Source of the DNA: CAYZXU01 sp964482535
Lineage (GTDB): Bacteria; Desulfobacterota; Desulfobacteria; Desulfobacterales; BuS5
Assembly: GCA_964482535.1 (NCBI GenBank)
Contig: CAYZXU010000051.1
Span: forward strand, 1-16,679
Direction: 5' to 3'
Length of the DNA: 16,679 nucleotides
Part shown: positions 8,547 through 16,454 of the stretch, one piece after another
Layout of the letters: each line of letters opens with the position of its first letter
Position numbering within the stretch: the first letter of the stretch is position 1
Program-made: the position numbers and the translations under genes
The notes under the pieces: model-generated
Databases searched by the model: none
Seen by the model: the letters and a program-made list of their open reading frames with translations, nothing else
Told to the model about the DNA's origin: nothing

Positions 8547-8560
8547 ATAAAATTAATTTG

Positions 8561-9490
8561 TTATAGACCTGTATCTGCAAGTTCTTTAATCAGATGTTTT
8601 TGTTTTTTATTAAGGTGCTCAGGCATTTTAATATGAATCTTGACAAAAAGGTCTCCCTTTTTATTAGTGTGCATGTATGGAAGTCCATGGCCGGAAAGGC
8701 GCATTTTTGTAAGGTGTTTTGTGCCTGCAGGTATTTTCAGACTCAACTCTTTATTCTCTATGGTGGGCACAGCTATTTTGGAACCGAGAAGCGCTTCGCT
8801 AAGTTTAATCTCACGGTTTATATAAAGGTTATTATCCTCTATTACATAATTGGGATCCTTTAAAATTTTGGCTTTAATGAACAGGTCACCTGGCGGCCCC
8901 CCAAAGGAACTTGGTTCTCCCTTGCCCGCAATTCTAAGCTTTTTTCCAGAAATCATCCCCTTTGGGATCTTAACGGTTAACTTTTCAAAACGTCCTGCGT
9001 GCTGATATGATATTATTTTACTTGTGCCGGAGGCAGCTTCCTGAAGTGTTAAGGGGACTTCATACATCAGATCCGAACCTTTAATCCGGGCCTGCTGCCG
9101 GCCACCCTGGCAAGAACCTCCAAAAGGTGAAGAGCCCTGATTAAAAGAGAACCTCCTGCCCCCTCCCATTTTTCCTGAGGTAAAGCTGCTCTGGCCAAAA
9201 CCGAACTCTTTAAATATATCTCCAAAATCAAAACCGCTAAAAATATCTTCCTGGGAATATCTCTGTTGAAAACCATTAGCTCCGAACTCATCGTACTGTT
9301 CACGTTTCTTTTTATCACTCAGTACAGCATATGCTTCACTTATTTGCTTAAATTTTTCTTCTGCGGCCTTATCGCCTTTTGTATGATCCGGGTGATATTT
9401 CATGGCAAGCTTTCTATAAGCTTTTTTGATCTGATCATCAGAAGCTTTTTTTTCCACCCCAAGCATTTTATAATAGTCTGTTTCAGACAT
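8561..9490 (-). CDS. CbpA-like J-domain co-chaperone (DnaJ without zinc finger)
   Basis: This is a 309-residue protein. ATG 9490 was chosen because GGAG sits 8 bases before it; the in-frame GTG at 9499 overlaps that site. The J domain spans about 4-69, with the HPD tripeptide at H33-D35 in MKYHPDHTKGD, which stimulates DnaK ATPase activity. A Gly/Phe-rich linker (about 70-130) follows, then two beta-rich client-binding domains (MYEVPLTLQEAASGTSK; LRIAGKGEP; LSGHGLPYM) and a short C-terminal helix. The four CxxCxGxG motifs of DnaJ proper are absent, placing it in the class B/CbpA group rather than DnaJ itself. It is 64 bases downstream of hemL on the same strand; no heat-shock operator is visible in that gap. 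Confidence 0.92.
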   Translation of the reverse strand: MSETDYYKMLGVEKKASDDQIKKAYRKLAMKYHPDHTKGDKAAEEKFKQISEAYAVLSDKKKREQYDEFGANGFQQRYSQEDIFSGFDFGDIFKEFGFGQSSFTSGKMGGGRRFSFNQGSSPFGGSCQGGRQQARIKGSDLMYEVPLTLQEAASGTSKIISYQHAGRFEKLTVKIPKGMISGKKLRIAGKGEPSSFGGPPGDLFIKAKILKDPNYVIEDNNLYINREIKLSEALLGSKIAVPTIENKELSLKIPAGTKHLTKMRLSGHGLPYMHTNKKGDLFVKIHIKMPEHLNKKQKHLIKELADTGL

Positions 9491-9498
9491 TTTTTTCA

Positions 9499-9502
9499 CT
9501 CC
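9499..9502 (-). promoter_or_regulatory. Ribosome binding site that sets the J-domain gene start
   Basis: GGAG precedes ATG 9490 by 8 bases. The competing GTG start (9499-9497) overlaps this site, so it is unlikely. Confidence 0.55.
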
Positions 9503-9554
9503 ATGTTTTCAAAGGTATCTAAATAATGCATAATTTTGTAATATTACATAAAGA

Positions 9555-10847
9555 TCAATCGGAATTCAATTCATTTAAAACCTCTTTCGCTGCCTTTATA
9601 GTTGCATCTATATGCTCATTATCATGTGCAGATGAAATAAAAATAGCCTCAAATTGCGAAGGGGCAAGATAAACCCCCTTATTCAACATTCCCTTGTAGT
9701 AGGATGAAAACATTTCAAGGTTACTGGTCTTTGCATCGTCAAAATTTTTAACATCCCTGTCTGTAAAGAAAAAACCAAGCATAGATCCTTTTCTGTCAAC
9801 AACTGCATTGATTCCTGCATTATCAGCCGCATTTTTCAAACCCGTTGCAAGCCTGTCAGCCTTTTCGTTTAAAATATCATAAAAACCTGGTTTTTTTAAC
9901 TGGCGAAGAGTCGCAATGCCCGCTGCCATTGCAACAGGATTTCCTGAAAGAGTCCCTGCCTGATATATCTTTCCTTCAGGTGCAATATTTTGCATGATTT
10001 CACGTTTTCCACCGTATGCACCCACAGGCAGCCCCCCGCCTATTATCTTTCCAAGGCAGGTAATGTCAGGATTAATCCCATAAATTGACTGTGCTCCCCC
10101 GTGTGCTACCCTGAATCCCGTCATGACTTCATCAAAGATTAAAAGGCTGCCGTTTTTTTCTGTCTCCTGTCTCAAAGTTTCCAGAAAACCATCAACAGGA
10201 GTCACAAGCCCCATATTCCCCGCAACAGGTTCAACTATAATGCATGCGATATCTTTTCCCTGGCTGTCCATAACTTCCTTTAAGGTTTTAATATCATTAT
10301 AAGGAATCGACAGGGTATCTGAAACAAAAGATTCAGGAACTCCCGGGCTGCCGGCTATTCCAAGGGTGGCAACCCCTGAGCCTGCTTCCACGAGAAGAGT
10401 ATCTGCATGACCATGGTAGCAACCGTCAAATTTTATTATTTTATCCCTTCCTGTAAATCCACGTGCAAGGCGTATTGCGCTCATGGTAGCTTCGGTGCCG
10501 GAGTTCACCATACGTATCATCTCTATGGAAGGCACTGCATTAATTATTATTTCAGCAAGTTCTATCTCAAGATCCGTGGGAGCCCCAAAGCTTGTGCCCC
10601 TGTTTAATACGGCAGCAATTGCCTTTATGACTGCAGGATGTCTATGCCCAAGTATCATGGGACCCCAGGAACCAATATAGTCTATGTAGCCGTTATTATC
10701 TGCATCATAAACCATGCATCCTTCGGCATGATCTATAAACAAGGGTTCTGTGCCTACAGACTTGCATGCCCGAACCGGGCTGTTTACCCCACCCGGTATA
10801 ATTTTTAAAGCGCGCTGATAAAGTTTTTGGGATTTTTCGCAATTCAT
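9555..10847 (-). CDS. hemL: Glutamate-1-semialdehyde 2,1-aminomutase
   Basis: This 430-residue protein has the full usual length. It converts glutamate-1-semialdehyde to 5-aminolevulinate with pyridoxal phosphate, the last step of the C5 route to tetrapyrroles. Diagnostic segments are GGVNSPVRA near the start, VNSGTEATMSAIRLARG, KFDGCYHGHAD, the gating-loop motif SGVATLGIAGSPGVP, FDEVMTGFR, and the cofactor lysine K267 in CLGKIIGGGLPVGAYGG. ATG 10847 follows AAGGAT at about 9 bases. The gene is 33 bases after the YcaO gene and 64 before the J-domain gene, all on the minus strand. In sulfate reducers the product would feed sirohaem, haem and corrinoids. Confidence 0.97.
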   Translation of the reverse strand: MNCEKSQKLYQRALKIIPGGVNSPVRACKSVGTEPLFIDHAEGCMVYDADNNGYIDYIGSWGPMILGHRHPAVIKAIAAVLNRGTSFGAPTDLEIELAEIIINAVPSIEMIRMVNSGTEATMSAIRLARGFTGRDKIIKFDGCYHGHADTLLVEAGSGVATLGIAGSPGVPESFVSDTLSIPYNDIKTLKEVMDSQGKDIACIIVEPVAGNMGLVTPVDGFLETLRQETEKNGSLLIFDEVMTGFRVAHGGAQSIYGINPDITCLGKIIGGGLPVGAYGGKREIMQNIAPEGKIYQAGTLSGNPVAMAAGIATLRQLKKPGFYDILNEKADRLATGLKNAADNAGINAVVDRKGSMLGFFFTDRDVKNFDDAKTSNLEMFSSYYKGMLNKGVYLAPSQFEAIFISSAHDNEHIDATIKAAKEVLNELNSD

Positions 10848-10880
10848 TTTTTAATATCCTTTTTTTTAAAACAGGTTACT

Positions 10881-12572
10881 TTAAAGCTGTTTTATTGCAG
10901 CATTCATGTAGTTAAAAAATAATCTTGGGCTCGCCCTTGAAAACCTGTCAAAATCAGTTGTTATTTCAAGCCCGGGCACCAAGGCCTTTACCACCGGCAA
11001 ATTAAGATCTTCCCGCGTAAGGTCAACATAAACAGGAAAGTATTTATTGAGTGTAAGCACTGATTCTAAAAGTTCAAGGTCGCTTTCAGGACTGTGTGTG
11101 GAATAATCCGGCAGATTATCTATGTCAACATAAGGCAGATTTTCAGGGCAAGGCATTGAAGGAGGACCTTGGGGATATGGGTAGGGAGTTTCAGTCAGGG
11201 CAGAGATAATTGCCTTCCTGGAACTAAGGTTGGCAGATGTTCCCTTTATAATATTTCCGTTTTGATCAACAACAAAACATTTATAGCAGCAAACTCCATG
11301 CAAAGGTGTAATATCCTGAAACTGGATATAAATACCTCTGGATATATAGTCAGCCAGCAGGGGGCCTATTTCAGGATCATCTGTTTTTAACCTGAAGCAT
11401 TTATTTAAATCAAAGGGGCTGACTGCTTCAGCATCACGCTCTATTGCTTCCAAAAGAGCGGCCAGCTTTGCTCCTGCCATACTGTTCCCGGATGCAAGCC
11501 CCGTTGAATCAAGCCCGCTGAAGAGGCTGATTTCATCAAGGTTGCAGAACAAAAAAACTGACTGGGCAGGAATCATGACAGGTTTTAATCCCGAACCTGT
11601 TTGCCGGTCAGCTTTTATCCAGTATAATGGTTCGTTTCTATAATCTGTTTCAAGCCTTAGTTCATTGGGATTTAAGGTATATATTTTCTGTTTTTTCAGT
11701 GAACTGTAAGTTGAATATATTAAATCGTGTGGTTTTATATAACCTGTGGTTTTTTCATCTTTGAATCCTGTAAAAGAAGAATACCGTTCAACAATTTCCA
11801 TTAAACATGATGCCCGCGCCTGGTCAAGGGAAAGCCCTTTCCCGTAGCTGGTCTGAATTCCTGAAAAACTGAACCTGTTTCTTTTGTTTATCACGTTAAA
11901 ATCCAGACGCCATTTTCTTAATAATGCAATTGGACTTAAAGATGCAATATGCCGCATCTCAACATCAGCAAAAATATTAATTTTCTCCAATTTTTGTCTG
12001 GCATGCTCTGCTGTTTTCTGATTTGAAAATTCAGGAGCAGATTTACATCTTGCAGGGTTAAAAGCTTTATGCAGATCACGGATATGAACTCTATCTTTCA
12101 CCTCAAGCTCCATGCTTTCATTAAACAGGCATGGAAGCTTAATATTCTGTACATGTTTAACCGGTTCATGATCAAGCATGTTTTTTTTAAAAAGCTTAAT
12201 CCATTTAAAATGTTCATTCCTGTCATTCATCAGGCTTGATCTGATGTTTATTAATGGGGTGCTTTCGGCAAGACTCTCTATCTCAGAGCCTTCAAACAGC
12301 AAGAGCATGTTGTAAAAATTTTCATCATTCAAACATGCTTCATATAAAATTGCCCTGAACAGTTTATCCTTTAACCCGGTTTCAACAATAAGTTTTTCTA
12401 TTTTATCCTTATCTAAAGCGCAGATACAGGAAAGGACATGCCTGTGCATAAAATCGTCAAATGGATGTTCTTTAAGATATTGAACAGATTGTTTAAGGGG
12501 CAAGCTTTCAGGTGTGCAGCAAAAAAAACCTGCTCCTGAATCTGTTTTTGTCAATTTTAATTCATAGCGCAT
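10881..12572 (-). CDS. YcaO-domain protein (ATP-dependent amide/thioamide-chemistry family), non-azoline type
   Basis: This is a 563-residue cytoplasmic protein. Residues 1-200 are an N-terminal extension without a domain I recognise, partly helical. The YcaO domain spans about 205-545. The ATP/Mg-binding acidic motifs are present: SCLMEIVERYSSF (E259, E262, R263) and SGNSMAGAKLAALLEAIERD (N363, E375, E378, R379). The third conserved block, AIISALTE (E461), runs into TPYPYPQGPP in place of the more usual AAQSR. The protein ends NAAIKQL, so the C-terminal PxPxP that positions the active site in azoline-forming YcaO cyclodehydratases is missing. Known members phosphorylate peptide amides (azolines, amidines, thioamides), and E. 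coli YcaO affects RimO-dependent methylthiolation of ribosomal protein S12. No precursor peptide, E1-like partner or TfuA is nearby, so the substrate is unknown. The gene is 11 bases downstream of the holin-like gene. Confidence 0.88.
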   Translation of the reverse strand: MRYELKLTKTDSGAGFFCCTPESLPLKQSVQYLKEHPFDDFMHRHVLSCICALDKDKIEKLIVETGLKDKLFRAILYEACLNDENFYNMLLLFEGSEIESLAESTPLINIRSSLMNDRNEHFKWIKLFKKNMLDHEPVKHVQNIKLPCLFNESMELEVKDRVHIRDLHKAFNPARCKSAPEFSNQKTAEHARQKLEKINIFADVEMRHIASLSPIALLRKWRLDFNVINKRNRFSFSGIQTSYGKGLSLDQARASCLMEIVERYSSFTGFKDEKTTGYIKPHDLIYSTYSSLKKQKIYTLNPNELRLETDYRNEPLYWIKADRQTGSGLKPVMIPAQSVFLFCNLDEISLFSGLDSTGLASGNSMAGAKLAALLEAIERDAEAVSPFDLNKCFRLKTDDPEIGPLLADYISRGIYIQFQDITPLHGVCCYKCFVVDQNGNIIKGTSANLSSRKAIISALTETPYPYPQGPPSMPCPENLPYVDIDNLPDYSTHSPESDLELLESVLTLNKYFPVYVDLTREDLNLPVVKALVPGLEITTDFDRFSRASPRLFFNYMNAAIKQL

Positions 12573-12583
12573 AACAACCGATT

Positions 12584-12982
12584 TTATTCCCAGGTGTTTT
12601 TATTCTTGTTATACTTAAGATCAATATATTTCACCTTACCTTCTTCATTAATAAAGGTATTAAGAATCCAGCTTACTATGCTTATGAGCAAAGAACCTAA
12701 AAGAGCTGAAAAAAAACCGTCAATTTTAAAACCGTTTATTACTCCTGAAGCCATTAAGAGTATAAGCGCATTAATAACAAAGGTGAAAAGCCCCAAGCTT
12801 AAAATATTTATAGGCAGAGTTAAAAGCAATATTACCGGCCTGAAAAACGCATTTAATATGCCTAAAACAGCGGCTGCAAAAAGCGCTGCAAAAAAGCTTT
12901 CAAGCCTTATCCCTTCTATAAGGTATGATGTTGTTATCATGGCTATTGTCAAAGTTAACCACCTGATAATTATTCCCCGCAT
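12584..12982 (-). CDS. Small membrane protein, YvlD/phage_holin_4_2 family
   Basis: This 132-residue protein has four predicted membrane helices (about 4-22, 30-50, 54-78, 84-108). It carries the family pattern GILNAFFRPVILLLTLPINILSLGLF split across helices 2 and 3, and a polar Lys/Asn-rich tail. Despite the family name, it is a chromosomal integral membrane protein found widely in bacteria, with no proven lysis role; no other phage gene is near. ATG 12982 has a strong ribosome site, GGGAGG, at 6 bases (12989-12994). It is probably the first gene of the block holin-like, ycaO, hemL, J-domain. Confidence 0.88.
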   Translation of the reverse strand: MRGIIIRWLTLTIAMITTSYLIEGIRLESFFAALFAAAVLGILNAFFRPVILLLTLPINILSLGLFTFVINALILLMASGVINGFKIDGFFSALLGSLLISIVSWILNTFINEEGKVKYIDLKYNKNKNTWE

Positions 12983-13032
12983 ATCAAACCTCCCTGATTA
13001 ATCTGCTAAATATTTAATTTAATGCAAAATAG

Positions 13033-13060
13033 ATAATAAAACAACTGATAAAACAGTAAA
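13033..13060 (-). promoter_or_regulatory. Possible promoter for the holin-like/ycaO/hemL block
   Basis: On the minus strand TTTACT (13055-13060) and TATTAT (13033-13038) are 16 bases apart, about 50 bases before ATG 12982. Both boxes deviate from consensus. Confidence 0.3.
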
Positions 13061-13087
13061 GCGGCAAAGCCTCAGTTTTGAAAATCT

Positions 13088-13184
13088 TTGGTGGATTCGC
13101 TACGCTTAATCCACCCTACACATTTTATATAAAGTTGGTAGGATTGTAGGGTGGATTAAGGAGCGTAAGCGACGAATCCACCAA
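13088..13184. repeat. REP-like inverted repeat pair
   Basis: The left arm 13088-13120 and right arm 13145-13184 are inverted copies. Each begins or ends with the GGTGGATT / AATCCACC palindrome followed by CCTACA, and the right arm carries about seven extra bases in its centre. Each arm can fold alone (8-bp perfect stem) and the two can pair with each other across a 24-base spacer. The GGTGGATTCG...AATCCACCCTAC motif resembles dispersed repeats common in proteobacterial genomes, often linked to RAYT/IS200-type transposases. No transposase is in the window and I saw no second copy here. Confidence 0.75.
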
Positions 13185-13191
13185 AATAACT

Positions 13192-13221
13192 AAAAAAAAA
13201 CCAGGGCAATAGCCCTGGTTT
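13192..13221 (-). terminator. Intrinsic terminator of ppdK
   Basis: A perfect 10-bp stem AAACCAGGGC / GCCCTGGTTT with a 4-base loop is followed on the minus strand by a run of nine T counting from the stem end. It lies 33 bases after the ppdK stop and separates it from the downstream operon. Confidence 0.9.
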
Positions 13222-13253
13222 AAGGTTAAAATTAATTATATATGATACTTTTT

Positions 13254-15992
13254 TCAGGCGTTATTTTTTTTGTCTTTCAGCGCTGCGTGTGCGGCTGCAA
13301 GACGTGCCACAGGAATACGAAATGGTGAACAGGAAACATAATTTAAACCAAGATGATGGCAAAATTCAATGGATTTAGGATCTCCTGCGTGTTCCCCGCA
13401 AATACCGCACTCCATATCAGGCTTAACCCCTCTTGCTTTTTTAACAGCTATTTTCATTAATTCTCCGACTCCGTCTATGTCAATTGTGGCAAATGGATTT
13501 TCCGTAAGAATTTTTTCTGTCAGATATTTTATTAAAAAACCCGATTCTGCATCATCTCTGGAAAGCCCGAATGTTGTCTGGGTCAGATCGTTTGTTCCAA
13601 ATGATATAAAAGATGCATATTCTGCAAGCTTGTCAGCAGTTAGGGCAGCACGGGGAAGTTCGATCATTGTCCCGAATTTATAATTGATCTCTATGCCATG
13701 TTCTTTCATGACCTTTTTGGCCTCGCATTCAAGCGCTTTTCGCTGGGTTTTCAACTCATTAAAATGGCTGGTCAAGGGAATCATTATTTCAGGGTGCACA
13801 TCTACCCCCTCTTTTGTAACAATGCATGCGGCTTCAAATACTGCACGGACCTGCATGGTCGTCAGTTCGGGTATCTGAATCCCCAGGCGCACACCTCTCA
13901 GTCCAAGCATGGGGTTGCTTTCATGAAGTTTTTCAACCCTTGCGAGTATTTTTTCTTTGTCTTTGATCTGCTGCAGGATGGTGTCGAATTCCTGAAGAGA
14001 CCCGGCATGTTGCAATTTTATTTTTAAATCAGTCAGATCGTGTAAAAGGTCCACGTTGTTTGGCAGAAATTCATGCAAAGGGGGGTCAATCAGCCTGGTT
14101 ATAACAGGCAGGCCATCCATTGACTTGAAGAGCCCTATGAAGTCATCCCTCTGGAACGGCAGTAAAGCATCGAGGGCCTCACGCCTTTCAACTGCAAGAT
14201 CAGCCATAATCATCTTGTTAAGAAACGGAAGGCGTTTTGGTTCAAAAAACATATGCTCAGTACGGCAGAGCCCGATTCCTTCTGCTCCGTATGTCCGGGC
14301 GCGCTCTGCATCCTCTGGATTATCGGCATTTGTCCATATGCCGAGTCGTCGGAATTCGTCTGCCCAGGAAAGAAGTTTTATCAGCCATGGGTCCATAAAA
14401 TCAGGAATGACTGTTTTGAGTTTGCAATTATATACTTCTCCGGCAGTGCCATCAATAGATATCCAGTCTCCTTCTTTTATAATGTCTCCCTTTATGCTCA
14501 TCTGACGTTTATTTAAATCTATCTGGATATCAGCCACTCCCACTACTGCAGGCTTGCCGAACTGCCTCGCCACCAAGGCAGCGTGACTTGTGCGTCCGCC
14601 TCTGCTGGTTAAGATACCTTTGGCAGCAAGCATCCCGTGTATATCATCGGGCTTTGTTTCAGGCCTTACCATTATCACCTGTTTGCCGTCTTCCTTTGCC
14701 CAGGATTCAGCCAGGTCCGCATCAAAGGCAACCACGCCTACTCCTGCGCCTGGTGAAACATTGAGCCCCATGGCTATCATAGAACCTTTTGATTTAGCTT
14801 CAGCCTTTGATTTGCGATCAAACTGGGGATGTAAAAAAAAATCCACCTGATCCGGACTTATGCGAAGGACAGCCTCTTCTTTTGATATCATTCCTTCTTC
14901 AGCCATTTCAATTGCGATACGCACTGCAGCCTGGGCTGTGCGTTTTCCGTCACGGGTTTGCAGCATCCAGAGTTTTTTGTTTTCAATTGTAAACTCCACA
15001 TCCTGCATTTCTTTATAATGGCTTTCAAGGTTATGTATAATTTTATCAAAATCCGAGTATGCCTCGGGCATATCTTCCTTTAATTTTGATATATCATTAG
15101 TTTGACGAGTGCCTGCGACAACATCTTCACCCTGGGCATTTATAAGATAATCACCTTCAATCCTGTTTTCACCTGTTGAGCCGTTGCGGGAAAGAGCAAC
15201 TCCTGTGGCGCAGTCATTGCCTAAGTTTCCAAAAACCATTGTTACGATATTTACCGCTGTTCCAAGGTCATGGGGAATACCCGCGGCGTTGCGATAGTCA
15301 ACAGCGCGTTTTCCATTCCAGCTTTTAAAAACTGCCTCAGTGGCCATTTTTAACTGTTTATATGGCTCCAGGGGAAAATCTTTACCGGTTTGATTTTTTA
15401 TAATTGTTTTAAATTCTTTTGTAATATCTTTCCATGCCTGGGCATTAAGGTCAGCGTCGGTTTTTGCACCTGTTTTTATGCGAAACTCATTGATTTTTTC
15501 TTCGAACAGTTCATCGGGCACGCCCATAACGACACTTCCAAACATCTGCACAAGACGTCTGTATGAATCGTATACAAATTTTTCATTATTAGTTAATTTT
15601 ATCATGCCTGGAGCTGTTTCATCATTCAGACCTATATCAAGAACCGTGTCCATCATGCCTGGCATGGAAAACTTGGCACCTGATCTGCAGGACACAAGAA
15701 GCGGATTTACAGGGTCACCGAATTTTTTTCCACTTTCCTCCTCTATCCCCTTTAGCCCCTCCAAAACCTGTTCCCACATTCCTTCAGGAAAATCTTCACC
15801 CGACGAAAGATAAGCATTACAGGCTTCAGATGTAATTGTAAAACCTGGAGGGACAGGAGCTCCTATGCGAGTCATCTCGGCAAGGTTGGCACCTTTGCCT
15901 CCGAGAAGGCCTTTTACATCATCCCATTTGCCTTCAACATACTCTTCCACCTCATTAATTTCGTTGAAAAAATATACCCATTTTTTAGTCAT
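13254..15992 (-). CDS. ppdK: Pyruvate, phosphate dikinase
   Basis: This is a 912-residue protein of typical family length. ATG 15992 was chosen because GGAGGA lies 7 bases ahead; a longer frame from TTG 16007 would include the ribosome site. It interconverts pyruvate + ATP + phosphate with phosphoenolpyruvate + AMP + pyrophosphate. The N-terminal ATP-grasp domain (LLGGKGANLAEM, PVPPGFTI, SCRSGAKFSMPGMMDTVL) covers about 1-350. The swivelling phosphohistidine domain (about 400-515) has GGRTSHAALVAR with H470. The TIM-barrel PEP/pyruvate domain ends in CGICGEHAGDP with catalytic C865 and FRIPVARLAAA. LCRTEHMFF and SFGTNDLTQTTFG are intact, so the enzyme looks functional. In anaerobes it works in gluconeogenesis or in pyrophosphate-linked glycolysis. 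It is monocistronic by appearance, with its own promoter and terminator. Confidence 0.98.
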   Translation of the reverse strand: MTKKWVYFFNEINEVEEYVEGKWDDVKGLLGGKGANLAEMTRIGAPVPPGFTITSEACNAYLSSGEDFPEGMWEQVLEGLKGIEEESGKKFGDPVNPLLVSCRSGAKFSMPGMMDTVLDIGLNDETAPGMIKLTNNEKFVYDSYRRLVQMFGSVVMGVPDELFEEKINEFRIKTGAKTDADLNAQAWKDITKEFKTIIKNQTGKDFPLEPYKQLKMATEAVFKSWNGKRAVDYRNAAGIPHDLGTAVNIVTMVFGNLGNDCATGVALSRNGSTGENRIEGDYLINAQGEDVVAGTRQTNDISKLKEDMPEAYSDFDKIIHNLESHYKEMQDVEFTIENKKLWMLQTRDGKRTAQAAVRIAIEMAEEGMISKEEAVLRISPDQVDFFLHPQFDRKSKAEAKSKGSMIAMGLNVSPGAGVGVVAFDADLAESWAKEDGKQVIMVRPETKPDDIHGMLAAKGILTSRGGRTSHAALVARQFGKPAVVGVADIQIDLNKRQMSIKGDIIKEGDWISIDGTAGEVYNCKLKTVIPDFMDPWLIKLLSWADEFRRLGIWTNADNPEDAERARTYGAEGIGLCRTEHMFFEPKRLPFLNKMIMADLAVERREALDALLPFQRDDFIGLFKSMDGLPVITRLIDPPLHEFLPNNVDLLHDLTDLKIKLQHAGSLQEFDTILQQIKDKEKILARVEKLHESNPMLGLRGVRLGIQIPELTTMQVRAVFEAACIVTKEGVDVHPEIMIPLTSHFNELKTQRKALECEAKKVMKEHGIEINYKFGTMIELPRAALTADKLAEYASFISFGTNDLTQTTFGLSRDDAESGFLIKYLTEKILTENPFATIDIDGVGELMKIAVKKARGVKPDMECGICGEHAGDPKSIEFCHHLGLNYVSCSPFRIPVARLAAAHAALKDKKNNA

Positions 15993-15999
15993 TAAAAAT

Positions 16000-16005
16000 T
16001 CCTCC
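16000..16005 (-). promoter_or_regulatory. Ribosome binding site that sets the ppdK start
   Basis: GGAGGA precedes ATG 15992 by 7 bases. It excludes the in-frame TTG at 16007, which lies upstream of it. Confidence 0.75.
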
Positions 16006-16116
16006 AAAAATCAAACTTAGAAAATATTTGTAAACCTGATATTTCAGGCAACACTGTCAAAAAATAAAGGGGAATGTTCATTTTGAGTTTGCAACTGAAG
16101 CCTACATTGATTTTTC

Positions 16117-16151
16117 TATATATAACATTATGATATATTGTGTCAATATAT
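16117..16151 (-). promoter_or_regulatory. Predicted ppdK promoter with an overlapping inverted repeat
   Basis: On the minus strand a consensus TTGACA (16141-16146) is followed by TATATA at 16 bases (16119-16124) or 18 bases (16117-16122), giving a leader of about 115 bases. An 8-bp inverted repeat ATATATTG-TGT-CAATATAT (16133-16151) covers the -35 and could be an operator. A small CCTGA-TATT-TCAGG hairpin lies in the leader at 16035-16048. Confidence 0.5.
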
Positions 16152-16157
16152 AGAAAT

Positions 16158-16280
16158 ATGCAAACTATAGTAAGCGAAATTGAATATTCTTCTGAGGTCT
16201 TGAAAAGTGAAAATTGGCAGGGATGGGATTCAAATAAATACTTCAACCGCCTGTTGTTACTTGATTTAAAAAACCGGTAA
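16158..16280 (+). CDS. Possible 40-residue small protein, divergent from ppdK
   Basis: An ATG-to-TAA frame of 40 codons encodes an acidic N-terminal half (IVSEIEYSSEVLKSENWQG) and a hydrophobic/basic end (RLLLLDLKNR). There is no Shine-Dalgarno sequence before the ATG and I recognise no family. It begins 12 bases beyond the ppdK -35 box and is followed by poly-A. It could be a remnant or chance frame. Confidence 0.2.
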   Translation: MQTIVSEIEYSSEVLKSENWQGWDSNKYFNRLLLLDLKNR

Positions 16281-16293
16281 AAAAAAAGAGTAC

Positions 16294-16454
16294 ACCTTTC
16301 TCAATCAGATCCATGGCATGAGAAAAAAACAGTCCACCGGATGAATGACAATGTCTGCATCCCTCAATTCATAATCTTCTAACTGGCGTGACATGATTTC
16401 AGTCACTCTGACACTCACATCCCTTGAAGTTCGGAATTCATCCTCTGTTGGGTT
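16294..16454 (-). pseudogene. Probable patatin-like phospholipase C-terminal remnant, frameshifted
   Basis: A minus-strand reading gives NPTEDEFRTSRDVSVRVTEI, then MSRQLEDYELRDADIVIHPVD, then, after a one-base frame change, FFSHAMDLIEKG. This pattern (a helix ending in ELRDADIVI-P, then F-x-x-A-x-x-LIEKG) resembles the end of bacterial patatin-family lipases. The frame change falls in a seven-T run near 16322-16330. The catalytic GxSxG and DGG parts are absent and the upstream sequence is closed by stops, so this is a fragment rather than a gene. The assignment is from memory of the family pattern. Confidence 0.35.

Noticed and set aside
11188..11204. TPYPYP in the YcaO protein as the PxPxP active-site tail
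   Set aside because: It lies about 100 residues before the C-terminus, whereas the functional PxPxP is the extreme C-terminus in azoline-forming enzymes.
12584..12982. Prophage lysis gene
   Set aside because: The family name includes holin, but no other phage gene is present and the family is common on chromosomes.
15992..16246. 84-codon minus-strand frame upstream of ppdK
   Set aside because: It overlaps the ppdK promoter, leader and ribosome site and has no ribosome site or recognisable protein pattern.
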